From contig NZ_CP107921.1 in assembly GCF_036014215.1 (NCBI RefSeq), forward strand, positions 3,149,001 to 3,213,000: a stretch of 64,000 nucleotides of DNA, in the 5' to 3' direction. This DNA is from Streptomyces sp. NBC_00440 (GTDB lineage Bacteria; Actinomycetota; Actinomycetes; Streptomycetales; Streptomycetaceae). The notes under the pieces were generated by a model. It searched no databases. It was not told the origin of the DNA and saw only the letters and a list, made by a program, of their open reading frames with translations. Positions 47,401-55,974 of this stretch are shown piece after piece. How positions within the stretch are numbered: position 1 is the stretch's first letter; the number at the start of each line of letters is the position of its first letter. The position numbers were made by a program, and so were the translations under genes.

Positions 47401-47945
47401 ATCAGGCCGAGCTCGCGCAGGACGGCCGGGTGCTCGCGCAGCATGGCGACGGCGCGGTGGAAGTCCACGTCGCTCCGCCCCGTGCGCGGCGGCGGCGAAG
47501 GAGCGCCGTTCGAGGCGACCCCGTCGGGGGAGCCGACGTGCCAGGACGCCAGTTGGTCGTGGACGACGTCGGGTGTGGCGACGGCCTTGGCGGAAGTGGC
47601 ATACGTCTTCCGGATGTTGTCGTGCTGCACCGTGGAGGGTTCGACGGTGGGCGGGTCATAGGCCGGCGGCTGCTGCCAGCCCCGTACGTCGACGGCGCTG
47701 AAGAACTGCTGCCACACGTCCGAACTGCCGCTGCTCACCAGCGTGTACGGCACCTCACTGCCGCTGCCGTCGGGCTGGCGCACCTCCACCGAGAGCTCCG
47801 CGTGGCCCAGCACCGCCGGCCAGTCCGCCAGCCCGTTGTCCTTGAGCGTGCCCTCGGTCAGCTGCGGGACGATCAGGATGCGCAGGGTGGCCTGCCCGTC
47901 GGTGACCGCACCGCCGGGCACCGCGATCCACAGCAGTCGACTCAT
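44421..47945 (-). CDS. Large beta-rich protein of unknown function (second gene of the operon)
   Basis: 1174 residues from ATG 47945; an upstream ATG at 48011 lies inside the preceding gene. I do not recognise a family. The N-terminus MSRLLWIAVPGGAV is not a signal peptide. The composition alternates predicted beta-strands with Pro/Asp-rich loops and has no repeats, transmembrane spans or obvious enzyme motif. FDFSWQFEPVPGSLPELRFNTSYSVRLRVADIAGG (given here as two adjoining parts FDFSWQFEPVPG and LRFNTSYSVRLRVAD, about 445-480) looks like a fibronectin/Ig-type strand pair. Its start overlaps the stop of the 1408-residue gene (ATGA), and the HAF-repeat gene follows. Conserved coupling suggests the three products act together or form one assembly. 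Confidence 0.78.
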   Translation of the reverse strand: MSRLLWIAVPGGAVTDGQATLRILIVPQLTEGTLKDNGLADWPAVLGHAELSVEVRQPDGSGSEVPYTLVSSGSSDVWQQFFSAVDVRGWQQPPAYDPPTVEPSTVQHDNIRKTYATSAKAVATPDVVHDQLASWHVGSPDGVASNGAPSPPPRTGRSDVDFHRAVAMLREHPAVLRELGLIVELTLGTGDKGLPPATPTAPGAVRVRWPASTIAPEVVSPWTAYELDSGLFLPASTATISSGLVDLDVKDPAGNPRWQVATVDIDGAVSRLRDAARTYATDRTDGQTPPANDATLPALRSAGLLLMRRDRAEHFAARSDAARANAARDDLSDGPPLTADDLVLGYRMDVRLHGAGDSLSLCRRNATYFLNKNPIGPQQLEEGHVKANAAIRDERTGELRADEVVSRWSGWSLAVPRPALGAPLPPAPNPAPALPFDFSWQFEPVPGSLPELRFNTSYSVRLRVADIAGGGLEHDDPAADRCFSDLTPYARHEPLPAPQIPPPDGLVVTGADGKPVVHPDALGPGGSIDQLVIRSDLGATSYVDNAERTLLPPRTTVDLAEQHGRLDGSDEETTGLVQRAVQADGPGLPEPLAAGVAVYFVREQPTGQDDQMTDTRDWSGIWPDFAAKSLRLVPGAAGSDPELRWANDDGLLALAPGRQVTVELASYLKLQDLDNFVIKNWLSDSSVPDPPGDHDSPESAVLNGRHPMVTPPHVVTLVHAVRHPLQAPDGHLVPVRNEGDPFAVLAHDQAPLLSLDAGSTAQLDIVASWQEVNDSTAPQQLSQGLPSLAIGRRDSELATIRHEFGDTRHRRVSYTMTAVTRFRQFFAAEEPDDAFVRTQTLGPVSVPSSARPVPPRVLSVRPAFLWEGEVPDQWDVVERTRLGDRLRVELARPWFTTGEGERLALVVCPDAAGAGDPVLTVPELLTCTARDPLWSTPGPSGIVRTSSCVTQAAGARSVHPAGRPDLDVDVVGFPVAEEGGHWFSDVVLPGVAAASYSPFVQLALARYQEESLAGLELSTVVRTSLVQLLPDRTLRLERGPDGVLVTLSGLAPQGPAANRVIATLEAYTEQPGAGADSVQLTSLAADPGTAGLPAWTRVPGCQVEGTLNETLTPLPPAPAGPQTGTPSRDPGAGRLRVVVREVESIPADRTDIDVSVELTERTVFVDAIPLPVNV

Positions 47946-50900
47946 GGGGTCCTCCGGTCGGTGAGTGCGTCCGTCGGGGTGGGGGCGAAGGCGGCTCGAT
48001 AGGCCGTCCACGAAGCGGCCAGGGATGCCGGATCGGCGTCCTCCGCGTTCGGCGCGTCCGCGGCACGTGCCTGCGTCGGCGGCTCGGTGAACGCTCCGCC
48101 CGGCGGGCGCAGCCCTCCGGGTTCGCCGGCCACGGGCCTGGACGGTGGCAGGGGAGGCGGGGCGGGGTGCGCGGCGTTCGGATCACCTGCGAGGACCCAC
48201 ACCCCGCTGTCCAGCTCCACCGAGTCGGAGTACAGGGTGAGATCGATGTCGATCACGAGGGTGGCCCGGCCGGACAGCACGTTGGTGGTGTCGTCGTAGG
48301 CCAGAGTCACCACCAGTTCCACGGACACGGAGATCAGGCCCAGCACCTCGACTGTTCCACCGATGCGGAAGAACCCGCTCAACTTGGCCTCTCCGTCGGC
48401 CAACTCGTAGCGCACACCCCCCATGGCGTGCACCTCGCCCCGGGCGACGCCGAAGTCCACGCCGACGACCGCCCCGAAGTCCAGCGACGCCTCCAGCCTC
48501 CGCAGCCCCGACTTGTCCATCTCCAGCTCGACGTAGCCGCCCCCGCCGAAGGCCAACACGCTCAAGGTGAACGGGTGCTCGCGGCTGGCGAAGCCCAGCA
48601 TCACCGAGACGGGCCGCCCGTCGAAGGGCACGAGAACCGCGGCCCGGAAAACCATCCCGTCCATCACGAAGACACCCGTCTCCACCGGAGGTACGGGGAG
48701 TTGGTAGCTCGCGACGATGTCCGTCCCGGTGACTCGGATGTCCGGACCGGCCTTGTCGAGGTCCACGGCTTCCTGGAGCTTCTGCAGGAGCAGGAGTTGG
48801 CCCTCGAAGGCGGCGGTCACGTGGTTCACGGCCAGGTCGGGTGCCTTCCCCGCGACCTGGCTGTACTTCAGCTCCTCGAAGTGCAGCGTGAGCAGCGCAG
48901 CCGCGCCCGGGGGCATCTCCAGGTCGAAGTCCGTCACGTCGCACGTGGTCGTGACGCTGTCCGCCGAACGCTCCACGGTGAGTTCCAGTGTCGACTGGGG
49001 TCCGCCTTTGAACGGGGGCTTGTCCTGCAGCGTGAGGTCGCCCCAGGTCATCTTGGTCGTCGGTGGCGTGTGGGTGAGGTCCGAGAGGATCTGTGGAGGA
49101 CCAGTCAGTCCCGAGACCACGTCCCGCAGGTCGAACCCGAGCAGGGTGGCGCCGTCCGCGAGGACGTCCTTGGGGTCGGACGTGGTCAGCCCGGCCAGCT
49201 GGACGGGCCCGTGCTTGCGGGAGATTCCGTCGGCGACCAGATCGGGCGTCACCAGTCCGCCCGAGCGGTCGGCGACGCCCGAGAACGTGATCGGCAGTGT
49301 GCCTCCGGCCACCTCCAGCACGGCGTCCACCGCATCGCTTCCCTGCGCCAGGTAGTCCTTGGAGTAGGACAGGGCGGTGTCCTTCGCGTACTGCGCCAGG
49401 ACCGCCGGAGGCTGGGGCGCGTCGCTCATGATGGTGCGCAGGGCGGGCATGCCGACGCGGACGCCCCAGGCCTGGGCGGCGGCGGTTTCCGTAGCCGTCG
49501 TCGCGGCCGGCGGCAGCGCGTAGGGGTCGGGATCCGGCGTCCCGAGCCGGGGCCGGAAGGTGTCCTCGACGGGGTCCGGAACGCCGGCGATGTGGAGGGC
49601 GTGAACCTCGTGCAGGTCCCCCGGGGCCGGTGTGGCGGCGCCGATGAGGTCGACCGTGACGCCGGGGAGTTCGACGATGCCCTGGAGGGAGCTCTCGTAG
49701 GCACGGATCACCTCGCACTGTGCGGAGAAATCCCGCAACGAGGTGAACGCCGGGTACCCCGATCCCCGGGGGAACCGCACATCGGCGTAGAAGACCAGTG
49801 GCAGTTCGAAGTGCACCTCTCCGGCGGCGCCTTGGCACCGGACGGGGAAGCGTATGGGCTCGCTCTCGTCGCCGGTCTGCCTGAGCGGCCAGAAGTACAG
49901 CGGCACGGGACGCGTTGCCGGGTGCTGCTCAGCAGCCTGGATCTCCGCGTTGAGCTGGTCGGTCGTGACGATCTGGCTGAGGTAGTCGGCCGCGTCGCTG
50001 CTGCCGGGCGCCATGTCCTCGGCTGTCGGCGTGCCCGGCTGCCAGCCCATGTCCCCGCCGTAGATCCGTGCCTTGAGAGTCCTCATCTTGTAGTCCGCCT
50101 GCGCGAGTTCCTGCTCCAGTTCTTCGACGTCGGAGGCCGTGCGGTCGACGGTGTGCCAGTCGGCTTCGAGGTCCGTGAACCGCAGGGTGGTGATCTCCAC
50201 GTCGGAGAAAGGGAACGCGCGGGCGGCCTGGGGATCGCTGGGGGCGTGTCTGACCGGCTCGGTGACGGTGAGGATCTGCTGCGTGACCAGCTCGGCGGGC
50301 ATACCGGAGCCGGGGTCCACGACGCGGCGGGTGATCCGCTCGTACTGGGCGCGATGCCCCAGCGGGAACAGCACGCCATGCTGCACGGTACGGACCACTT
50401 CGTCGCGGCCGAGCACCGCTTCGTGGTCCCAGCCGAAGGTTTCCCACTGCTGGTGGACCGTCAAAGAGCCGCCGAGAGAGCTCAACTCCAGCCGCTGCGT
50501 TGCCGCGGGGTCGCCCTGCTGTGCGATGGTCAGCCGCTCCGCGACCGACAGGGGCGCCGTGAACTCGTCTGTGTGGGACGCGAGTTCGACGTCGAGGGGG
50601 CGCAGGGCGAGCCCCACGTCCGAACCGTCGTCGGCCCGGCCGACCGCCATCAGGCGGCTGCGCCAGAGCCCGACGGCGCCGACGTCGGTGGCGACAGGTT
50701 GCGAGCGGTGGTCGGATACGACGCCTGCCGCGCTGTCGCGGCTCTCCGGCGCCGACAGCAGCCGCCACGGCAGTTCGACGGCCGAGTCGTCGGGCGTCCA
50801 CTGGCCGTCCGAGCGGGCCAGCGCGGTGCACACATCGAGCACCCGCTCGGCTGTGGGGGTGACGACGGTGCCGGCCGGCACCGAGAACGCCAGCTGGCTG

Positions 50901-52168
50901 GGCCCTGCCAGGCGCCCCTCGCTGAGGTCCTGGGGGCCGCCGATCGCAGGCCAGGTCTGTTCGCCGATGTGCTGGGGCGGAAAGGTGAGCACCAGCCGTG
51001 CGTTGTCATCCATGGAAACGAGTTCGGTTCCGCCGCCTGTGCGGCTCGCCTGCTGCTGGAACCCGGAGAACCGCACTCCCAGAATGACCAGGTCATCGGG
51101 CCGCACCAGAAGGAACTGAGCATCGGGTAGCCGAGGCCCCGGGGGAGGCGGGCGCGCCGGCAGGAGTGAGGCATCCAGCTGCTCCGAACCCCAGGTGACC
51201 GCGTCCGATGACCACCAGTGCAGCAGCGGGCCCGCAGCCGAGCGGGCGAAGACGTCGAGCCGGTCCGGGCCCCACGACACCACGCTGGGACATCCCAGGA
51301 TCTGGTCCGATCCGAGACGCTCCGGCCCCTCCCACACCTGCGAACCGGAGTTGAAGCGCCAGTGCACCGGGAACCCGTCCGTGTCACGGGCGAAGACGTC
51401 GACGTGCTCCGGCACGCGGGTCACGGCGACCGGGTCGCAGGCAAGTTGGCCTGCGGCGTTGTTCTCCGGCCCGAACCACCGTCCGCCGTTCCAGCCCCAG
51501 TGCACCCACCGTCCGTCCGGCTGACGCCCGATGATGTCGAGGCGCTCCGGTCCGAAGGACGCGACAGCCGGCGCTCCCGCCAGCTGCCCTCCCATGTCGA
51601 CCGGAGCGGTCCACGCCTGCGCGTCGTCGGTCACCAGACCGGAGAAGGTGGAGCGCTGCAGTGTCCCGGAGTCGCCGGGGTAGAACACGTCGAGCAGGTT
51701 GGGGGTGCGCGAGACCGCGCCGAGTTCTGCTCCGACGCCCACGATGTCGGCCCTGTGCGACCGGGTGCCCGGCGAGAAGCTCCAATGCCGCAACGCACCC
51801 TCGACCGAGGCGGAGAACAGCTCGTATCGGTCCGTCGTAATCGGCAGGACCACCGGATCGTGACTGACCCAGCTGACTTCGATCTCCTCAGGCTCCCAGA
51901 AACCCTCGGCTGAGGTACGGCTGTAGAGGCCGTGGTTCAGGTCGTTGTCCAGCTCGGTGACGAACAGGTGCAGGGAGTCGGGCCGCAGCGCCATGCCGAC
52001 CGGAGCTGACAGCAGGCGACCGCCCATGTTCTCGAACTGCCAACTGCCCTGGGCGTACTGCCAGTGGTGGAGGGAGGCGTCGTCCGCCCGGTAGAAGACA
52101 TCGAGCAGTTGGTCACCCCCCGACAGGGCCGTGGTGTTGGCAAGTCTGACGTCGGAGGGTGTGCTCAC
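47942..52168 (-). CDS. Giant protein with N-terminal PLL-lectin-like propeller (first gene of the operon)
   Basis: 1408 residues from GTG 52168, which has GAGGAG upstream. Residues about 10-340 contain six to seven Trp-rich units (LLDVFYRADDASLHHWQYA, RPDSLHLFVTELDNDLNHGL, GPERLDIIGRQPDGRWVHWG, GPDRLDVFARSAAGPLLHWW), the pattern of PLL-type lectin propellers. A short coiled coil follows at about 690-715 (VEELEQELAQADYKMRTLKA). The C-terminal third (about 1080-1350) is beta-rich with a repeating alternation (GYVELEMDKSGLRRLEASLD, VSVELVVTLAYDDTTNV). The tail is Pro/Ala-rich. There is no signal peptide, LPxTG or transmembrane span. Sugar binding by the propeller is inferred from resemblance; the rest is unrecognised. 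Confidence 0.78.
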   Translation of the reverse strand: MSTPSDVRLANTTALSGGDQLLDVFYRADDASLHHWQYAQGSWQFENMGGRLLSAPVGMALRPDSLHLFVTELDNDLNHGLYSRTSAEGFWEPEEIEVSWVSHDPVVLPITTDRYELFSASVEGALRHWSFSPGTRSHRADIVGVGAELGAVSRTPNLLDVFYPGDSGTLQRSTFSGLVTDDAQAWTAPVDMGGQLAGAPAVASFGPERLDIIGRQPDGRWVHWGWNGGRWFGPENNAAGQLACDPVAVTRVPEHVDVFARDTDGFPVHWRFNSGSQVWEGPERLGSDQILGCPSVVSWGPDRLDVFARSAAGPLLHWWSSDAVTWGSEQLDASLLPARPPPPGPRLPDAQFLLVRPDDLVILGVRFSGFQQQASRTGGGTELVSMDDNARLVLTFPPQHIGEQTWPAIGGPQDLSEGRLAGPSQLAFSVPAGTVVTPTAERVLDVCTALARSDGQWTPDDSAVELPWRLLSAPESRDSAAGVVSDHRSQPVATDVGAVGLWRSRLMAVGRADDGSDVGLALRPLDVELASHTDEFTAPLSVAERLTIAQQGDPAATQRLELSSLGGSLTVHQQWETFGWDHEAVLGRDEVVRTVQHGVLFPLGHRAQYERITRRVVDPGSGMPAELVTQQILTVTEPVRHAPSDPQAARAFPFSDVEITTLRFTDLEADWHTVDRTASDVEELEQELAQADYKMRTLKARIYGGDMGWQPGTPTAEDMAPGSSDAADYLSQIVTTDQLNAEIQAAEQHPATRPVPLYFWPLRQTGDESEPIRFPVRCQGAAGEVHFELPLVFYADVRFPRGSGYPAFTSLRDFSAQCEVIRAYESSLQGIVELPGVTVDLIGAATPAPGDLHEVHALHIAGVPDPVEDTFRPRLGTPDPDPYALPPAATTATETAAAQAWGVRVGMPALRTIMSDAPQPPAVLAQYAKDTALSYSKDYLAQGSDAVDAVLEVAGGTLPITFSGVADRSGGLVTPDLVADGISRKHGPVQLAGLTTSDPKDVLADGATLLGFDLRDVVSGLTGPPQILSDLTHTPPTTKMTWGDLTLQDKPPFKGGPQSTLELTVERSADSVTTTCDVTDFDLEMPPGAAALLTLHFEELKYSQVAGKAPDLAVNHVTAAFEGQLLLLQKLQEAVDLDKAGPDIRVTGTDIVASYQLPVPPVETGVFVMDGMVFRAAVLVPFDGRPVSVMLGFASREHPFTLSVLAFGGGGYVELEMDKSGLRRLEASLDFGAVVGVDFGVARGEVHAMGGVRYELADGEAKLSGFFRIGGTVEVLGLISVSVELVVTLAYDDTTNVLSGRATLVIDIDLTLYSDSVELDSGVWVLAGDPNAAHPAPPPLPPSRPVAGEPGGLRPPGGAFTEPPTQARAADAPNAEDADPASLAASWTAYRAAFAPTPTDALTDRRTP

Positions 52169-52513
52169 AGCTCCTCCTCGCACTTATGTGCGGCATCGGG
52201 ATGGAAGAGGGAGGGTTGGCTTGTGTCCCCGCGCAGCGGCGAAAACCGGTGCGCGGGGTGCGTGCCCCGTTACGGTGCGGCGAGACCGGAGCCCGCGGCG
52301 TCGTCGTCGGCGACGCACGGCGACGCGTGCCGTCCCGGCCTTGAGATTCCCCCGTCACCCGCACTTCCGGTCTCACCCCACCATTGCACCGGGGGGCGCG
52401 GCCCGCATCTGGGTGGGGTTGCCGCGCCGGGCGGCATGCGCCGGCCCGTGGTGAAGGCGCCGCCGTTGACGTGGACCGGGAGGAATACGGCTTCTCAGCT
52501 CAACAGGCGTACC
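52169..52513. other. Gap between the beta-protein operon and galK
   Basis: 345 bases with no convincing coding frame. It must contain the promoter of the leftward three-gene operon that starts at 52168 and the 3' end of the leftward gal mRNA. I saw no clear terminator hairpin or operator in it. Confidence 0.4.
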
Positions 52514-53644
52514 TCAGGACAGCCGGCGCGCACCCGCCGATGCCGTGGCCGTGAAGATCCGCGGCTCCGTGTGCCCGGCCGCGGCGAACGCCTCGGTCAC
52601 CGCCTTGGCCACCGCCTCCGCGTGCACCTCCTCGACCAGCACGATCACCGAACCGCCGAACCCGCCGCCGGTCATCCGCGCACCCAGCGCGCCGCCCGCG
52701 TTCGCCGATGCCACCACCAGGTCCAGCTCGTCGCAGGAGACCAGCAGGTCGTCGCGGAGCGAGGCGTGGCCGTCGGTGAGGATCGGCCCGACGCCGCGTA
52801 CGTCGCCCGCGTCGAGCAGCGCGACCGTACGCGCCACCCGGTGGTTGTCCGATACGACATGGCGGATGTAACCGCGCACCTTCGGATCGGAGAGCTTCGC
52901 CAGCGCGCCGGCCAGCTGCTCGTACGGCACGTCGCGCAGCGCGGGGACGCCCAGGATCCGGGCGCCCTCCTCGCAGCCCGCGCGCCGTTCCGCGTACGCG
53001 CCGTCGCCCAGGGCGTGCTTGACCCTGGTGTCCACGACGAGCAGCCGCAGCCCCTGCGCCGCCAGGTCGAAGGGGACCTGCCGGACCGAGTGGTCCCGGC
53101 AGTCGAGGTGCAGCGCGTGGCCCTCGGCGCAGCAGGCCGACGCCGTCTGGTCCATGACGCCGCAGGGCACTCCGACGAAGGCGTTCTCGGCGCGCTGCGC
53201 GATCAGCGCCAACTGGCCGCAGTCCAGGCCCAGTTCGTACAGGTCGTTGAGGGCGAGCGCGGTGACGACCTCCAGGGCTGCGGACGAGGAGAGTCCGGCG
53301 CCGGTGGGGACCGTGGAGCTGAGGTGGATGTCGGCGCCCGTCACCGGGTGGCCCGCCTCGCGCAGCGCCCAGACGATGCCCGCCGGGTAGGCCGCCCAGC
53401 TGGTGTTGGTGAGCGGTTCGAGTTCGTCGGTGCGGAGCTGGACGATGCCGCCCTCGATGTCCGCCGAGTACAGCCGCAGTACGCCGTCGGTGCGTCGGGA
53501 GACCTGGGCGACGGCGGTGTGCGGCAGGGCGAGCGGCATGACGAAGCCGTCGTTGAAGTCGGTGTACTCACCGATGAGGTTGACGCGGCCGGGCGCGGCC
53601 CAGGTGCCCTCGGGGGCACCGCCGTACAGCTCCTCGAAACTCAT
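52514..53644 (-). CDS. galK: Galactokinase
   Basis: 376 residues. Phosphorylates galactose at C1 (Leloir pathway). GHMP-kinase motifs: GRVNLIGEYTDFNDGFVMP (galactose-binding signature, about residue 18-36), TVPTGAGLSSSAALEVV (ATP loop, about 112-128), and MTGGGFGGSVIVLV near the C-terminus. It is the third gene of the galT-galE-galK operon, starting three bases after galE. Confidence 0.96.
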   Translation of the reverse strand: MSFEELYGGAPEGTWAAPGRVNLIGEYTDFNDGFVMPLALPHTAVAQVSRRTDGVLRLYSADIEGGIVQLRTDELEPLTNTSWAAYPAGIVWALREAGHPVTGADIHLSSTVPTGAGLSSSAALEVVTALALNDLYELGLDCGQLALIAQRAENAFVGVPCGVMDQTASACCAEGHALHLDCRDHSVRQVPFDLAAQGLRLLVVDTRVKHALGDGAYAERRAGCEEGARILGVPALRDVPYEQLAGALAKLSDPKVRGYIRHVVSDNHRVARTVALLDAGDVRGVGPILTDGHASLRDDLLVSCDELDLVVASANAGGALGARMTGGGFGGSVIVLVEEVHAEAVAKAVTEAFAAAGHTEPRIFTATASAGARRLS

Positions 53645-53647
53645 TCC

Positions 53648-54673
53648 TCAGCAACTCCCCTGGGGTCGGACAACACTGTCGGACAACACTGTCTGAGCGG
53701 ATGTGCGGGTGTTCTGCGCGGTGTTCTGCGCGAAGGCCCAGGCGTCGGAGACGATCCCGGCCAGGTCGGAGCGCGAGGGGGTCCAGCCGAGCCGCTCGCG
53801 CGCGGTGTCGGCTGAGGCGACGAGCGCGGCCGGGTCGCCCGCGCGGCGGCCCGCTGCCTGCTCGGGGACGGGGTGGCCGGTGACCTTGCGTACGGTCTCG
53901 ATGACCTCGCGGACCGAGAACCCGCTGCCGTTGCCGAGGTTGCAGATCAGGTGCTCGCCCGCGGTGGCCGCGTCCAGGGCGAGCAGGTGCGCCTCCGCGA
54001 GGTCGGCGACATGGATGTAGTCGCGGACGCAGGTGCCGTCCGGGGTGGGGTAGTCGTCGCCGTACACCGAGATGGCGTCCCGGCTGCCCTGGGCGACCTG
54101 GAGCACCAGCGGGATGAGGTGCGACTCGGGGTCGTGGCGCTCGCCGTACGTCTTGTAGGCGCCCGCGACGTTGAAGTACCGGAGGCTGGCCGCGGCCAGG
54201 CCGTGCGCCGCGCACTCACCGCTGATCATGTGGTCGACGGCGAGCTTGGTCGCGCCGTACGGGTTGGTCGGCGCGGTGGGGGCGCTCTCCCTGATCGGTA
54301 CGGTGTCGGGCTCGCCGTAGGTCGCGGCCGTGGAGGAGAACACCAGGGTGCGGACGCCGGCGGACCGCATCGCGGCGAGCAGTGCGGTGGTGCCGCCGAC
54401 GTTGTTCAGCCAGTACTTCTCGGGGTTGACGACCGACTCGCCGACCTGCGAGGACGCGGCGAAGTGCAGCACCCCGTCGTACGAGGAGTCGAGCCACCGG
54501 GCGGCGTCCTGGATGCGGCCCTCGATGAACGCGGCGCCCTCGGGGACGGACACCCGGAAGCCGGTGGAGAGGTCGTCGAGCACGGTCACCTCATGACCGG
54601 CCTCCAGGAGATGGGCGGCCACGACACTGCCGACGTATCCCGCGCCACCGGTGACCAGATACTTCTTGCTCAC
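53648..54673 (-). CDS. galE: UDP-glucose 4-epimerase
   Basis: 341 residues. Interconverts UDP-galactose and UDP-glucose. SDR motifs: [20 protein letters not shown] (NAD site), [11 protein letters not shown] (catalytic YxxxK), [11 protein letters not shown]. The C-terminus is unusual: [20 protein letters not shown] is encoded by two adjacent tandem duplications (12 bp at 53709-53732 and 13 bp at 53665-53690), so the tail has probably grown by slippage. Its ATG overlaps the galT stop by four bases. Confidence 0.96.
   Translation of the reverse strand: MSKKYLVTGGAGYVGSVVAAHLLEAGHEVTVLDDLSTGFRVSVPEGAAFIEGRIQDAARWLDSSYDGVLHFAASSQVGESVVNPEKYWLNNVGGTTALLAAMRSAGVRTLVFSSTAATYGEPDTVPIRESAPTAPTNPYGATKLAVDHMISGECAAHGLAAASLRYFNVAGAYKTYGERHDPESHLIPLVLQVAQGSRDAISVYGDDYPTPDGTCVRDYIHVADLAEAHLLALDAATAGEHLICNLGNGSGFSVREVIETVRKVTGHPVPEQAAGRRAGDPAALVASADTARERLGWTPSRSDLAGIVSDAWAFAQNTAQNTRTSAQTVLSDSVVRPQGSC
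53665..53732. repeat. Two adjacent tandem duplications at the 3' end of galE
   Basis: GTCGGACAACACT occurs twice in tandem (53665-53690) and GTGTTCTGCGCG occurs twice in tandem (53709-53732). Both lie in the last codons of galE and alter only its C-terminal tail. Confidence 0.75.
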
Positions 54674-55755
54674 TTGCTCGCTACCTCTCGCAGTCGCTCG
54701 GCCGCGGTCTCCGGCGGCACGTCATTCACGAAGACGTTCATGCCCGACTCGGAACCCGCGAGGAACTTCAGCTTGCCCGAAGTGCGGCGAATGGTGAAAA
54801 GCTCAAGATGCAGGGCGAATTCGTCCCGGTTGATGCCGTATCCCTCCAGCTCACCGAAGGGCGCCTGGTGGATGGCGGAGATGTACGGCGTCGGAGGCTC
54901 ACCCGCCCCTTCCTTCCCGCCGCCCGGCCCGTCGAAGATCCGGTCGAAGCGCCTCAACAGTTCCAGATACATCTGTGGAAACTCTGTGCGCGCCTCGTCG
55001 CCGAGGAAGCGCAGGTCGGGGACGCGCTGCTTCGGGTAGAGGTGCACCTCGTACGGCCAGTGCGCGGCGTACGGGACGAACGCGACCCAGTGTTCACCTT
55101 CCAGCACCACCCGGGAGCCGTCGGCCACTTCGCGTGCCACGGTCTCGTCGAAGAGGTTCCGGCCGCCGCTGCTCTCCTGGAACGCGTCGGCGGAGCGCAG
55201 CATCAGTGCGGTGCGCGGGGTGACGAAGGGGTAGCCGTAGATCTGGCCGTGCGGGTGACCGAGGGTCACGCCGATCTCGGCGCCGCGGTTCTCGAAGCAG
55301 AACACCTGCTTGACCGCAGGGAGTTCGGCAAGCTCCGCGGTCCTGTCGGTCCAGGCCTCCAGGACCAGGGCGGCCTGTTCGGGGGTGAGGTCGGCGAAGG
55401 AGGCGTCGTGGTCGGAGGTGAAGCAGACGACCTCGCAGCGGCCGGAGTCCCCGGCGAGCGAGGGGAAGCGGTTCTCGAAGACGGCGACGTCGTACTCCGA
55501 GTCCGGGATCTCGCTGAGCCGTCCGTCGCGCGAGGGGCAGAGCGGGCACTCGTCGGCCGGCGGGTGATAGGTGCGTTCCTGGCGGTGCGAGGAGACGGCG
55601 ACCGCGTCGCCGAGCAGCGGGTCGGTGCGGATCTCGGACGCGGTGGCGACAGGGCCGAGGGGGCGCCGGTCCACGGCGTCGCGGACCACGTCGTCCCGGC
55701 CGTCGTAGTAGAGCAGCTCACGACCGTCGGCGAGACGGGTCGATGTCTTCTTCAC
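54670..55755 (-). CDS. galT: Galactose-1-phosphate uridylyltransferase
   Basis: 361 residues. Transfers UMP between UDP-glucose and galactose-1-phosphate. HIT-superfamily signature [15 protein letters not shown] holds the catalytic [20 protein letters not shown] supplies metal cysteines; ENRFPSLAG and the C-terminal [20 protein letters not shown] (split by the active-site edge) are typical. It is the promoter-proximal gene of galT-galE-galK and is divergent from the sodium:solute symporter across 219 bp. Confidence 0.96.
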   Translation of the reverse strand: MKKTSTRLADGRELLYYDGRDDVVRDAVDRRPLGPVATASEIRTDPLLGDAVAVSSHRQERTYHPPADECPLCPSRDGRLSEIPDSEYDVAVFENRFPSLAGDSGRCEVVCFTSDHDASFADLTPEQAALVLEAWTDRTAELAELPAVKQVFCFENRGAEIGVTLGHPHGQIYGYPFVTPRTALMLRSADAFQESSGGRNLFDETVAREVADGSRVVLEGEHWVAFVPYAAHWPYEVHLYPKQRVPDLRFLGDEARTEFPQMYLELLRRFDRIFDGPGGGKEGAGEPPTPYISAIHQAPFGELEGYGINRDEFALHLELFTIRRTSGKLKFLAGSESGMNVFVNDVPPETAAERLREVASK

Positions 55756-55974
55756 TCTGGCGCTCCTCGCCCACTGCTACCTACCCAAACAGAACCGCAC
55801 ACAACAAACCACAAGTCAACAGAACAGTCAATGGAGCAGGAGCAAGCGCTTTCATCAGGACATACCAACCAGCCCGATCACAATCAAACAAAGAACACCA
55901 GCCAAGTGTTCATTTTTTGAACACGGGAGCGTAGGTTCCGCAGCGGAAAAGTTCTGGCAACGAAGCGAGTACTC
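55756..55974. promoter_or_regulatory. Divergent galT / symporter control region with two inverted repeats
   Basis: An unusually A-rich stretch for this genome. GTGTTCA-TTTTT-TGAACAC (55906-55924) is a perfect 7-bp inverted repeat 51 bases before the symporter ATG. AAGCGCTT within GCAAGCGCTTTCA (55842-55854) looks like a LacI/GalR-family half-palindrome. Either could bind a galactose-responsive repressor controlling both operons. The first could instead act as a small hairpin. No regulator gene is adjacent. Confidence 0.6.

Noticed and set aside
48167..51130. A 987-codon + strand open frame opposite the giant beta-protein gene
   Set aside because: Shadow composition (Arg/Gly/Val/His-rich) and no ribosome site. 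The minus strand shows ordered propeller repeats and coupled starts.
43353..52168. The three-gene beta-protein operon as a Tc toxin or RHS locus
   Set aside because: No RHS/YD repeats, no TcA/TcB/TcC signatures and no C-terminal toxin variation point visible. Only large size and beta content are shared.
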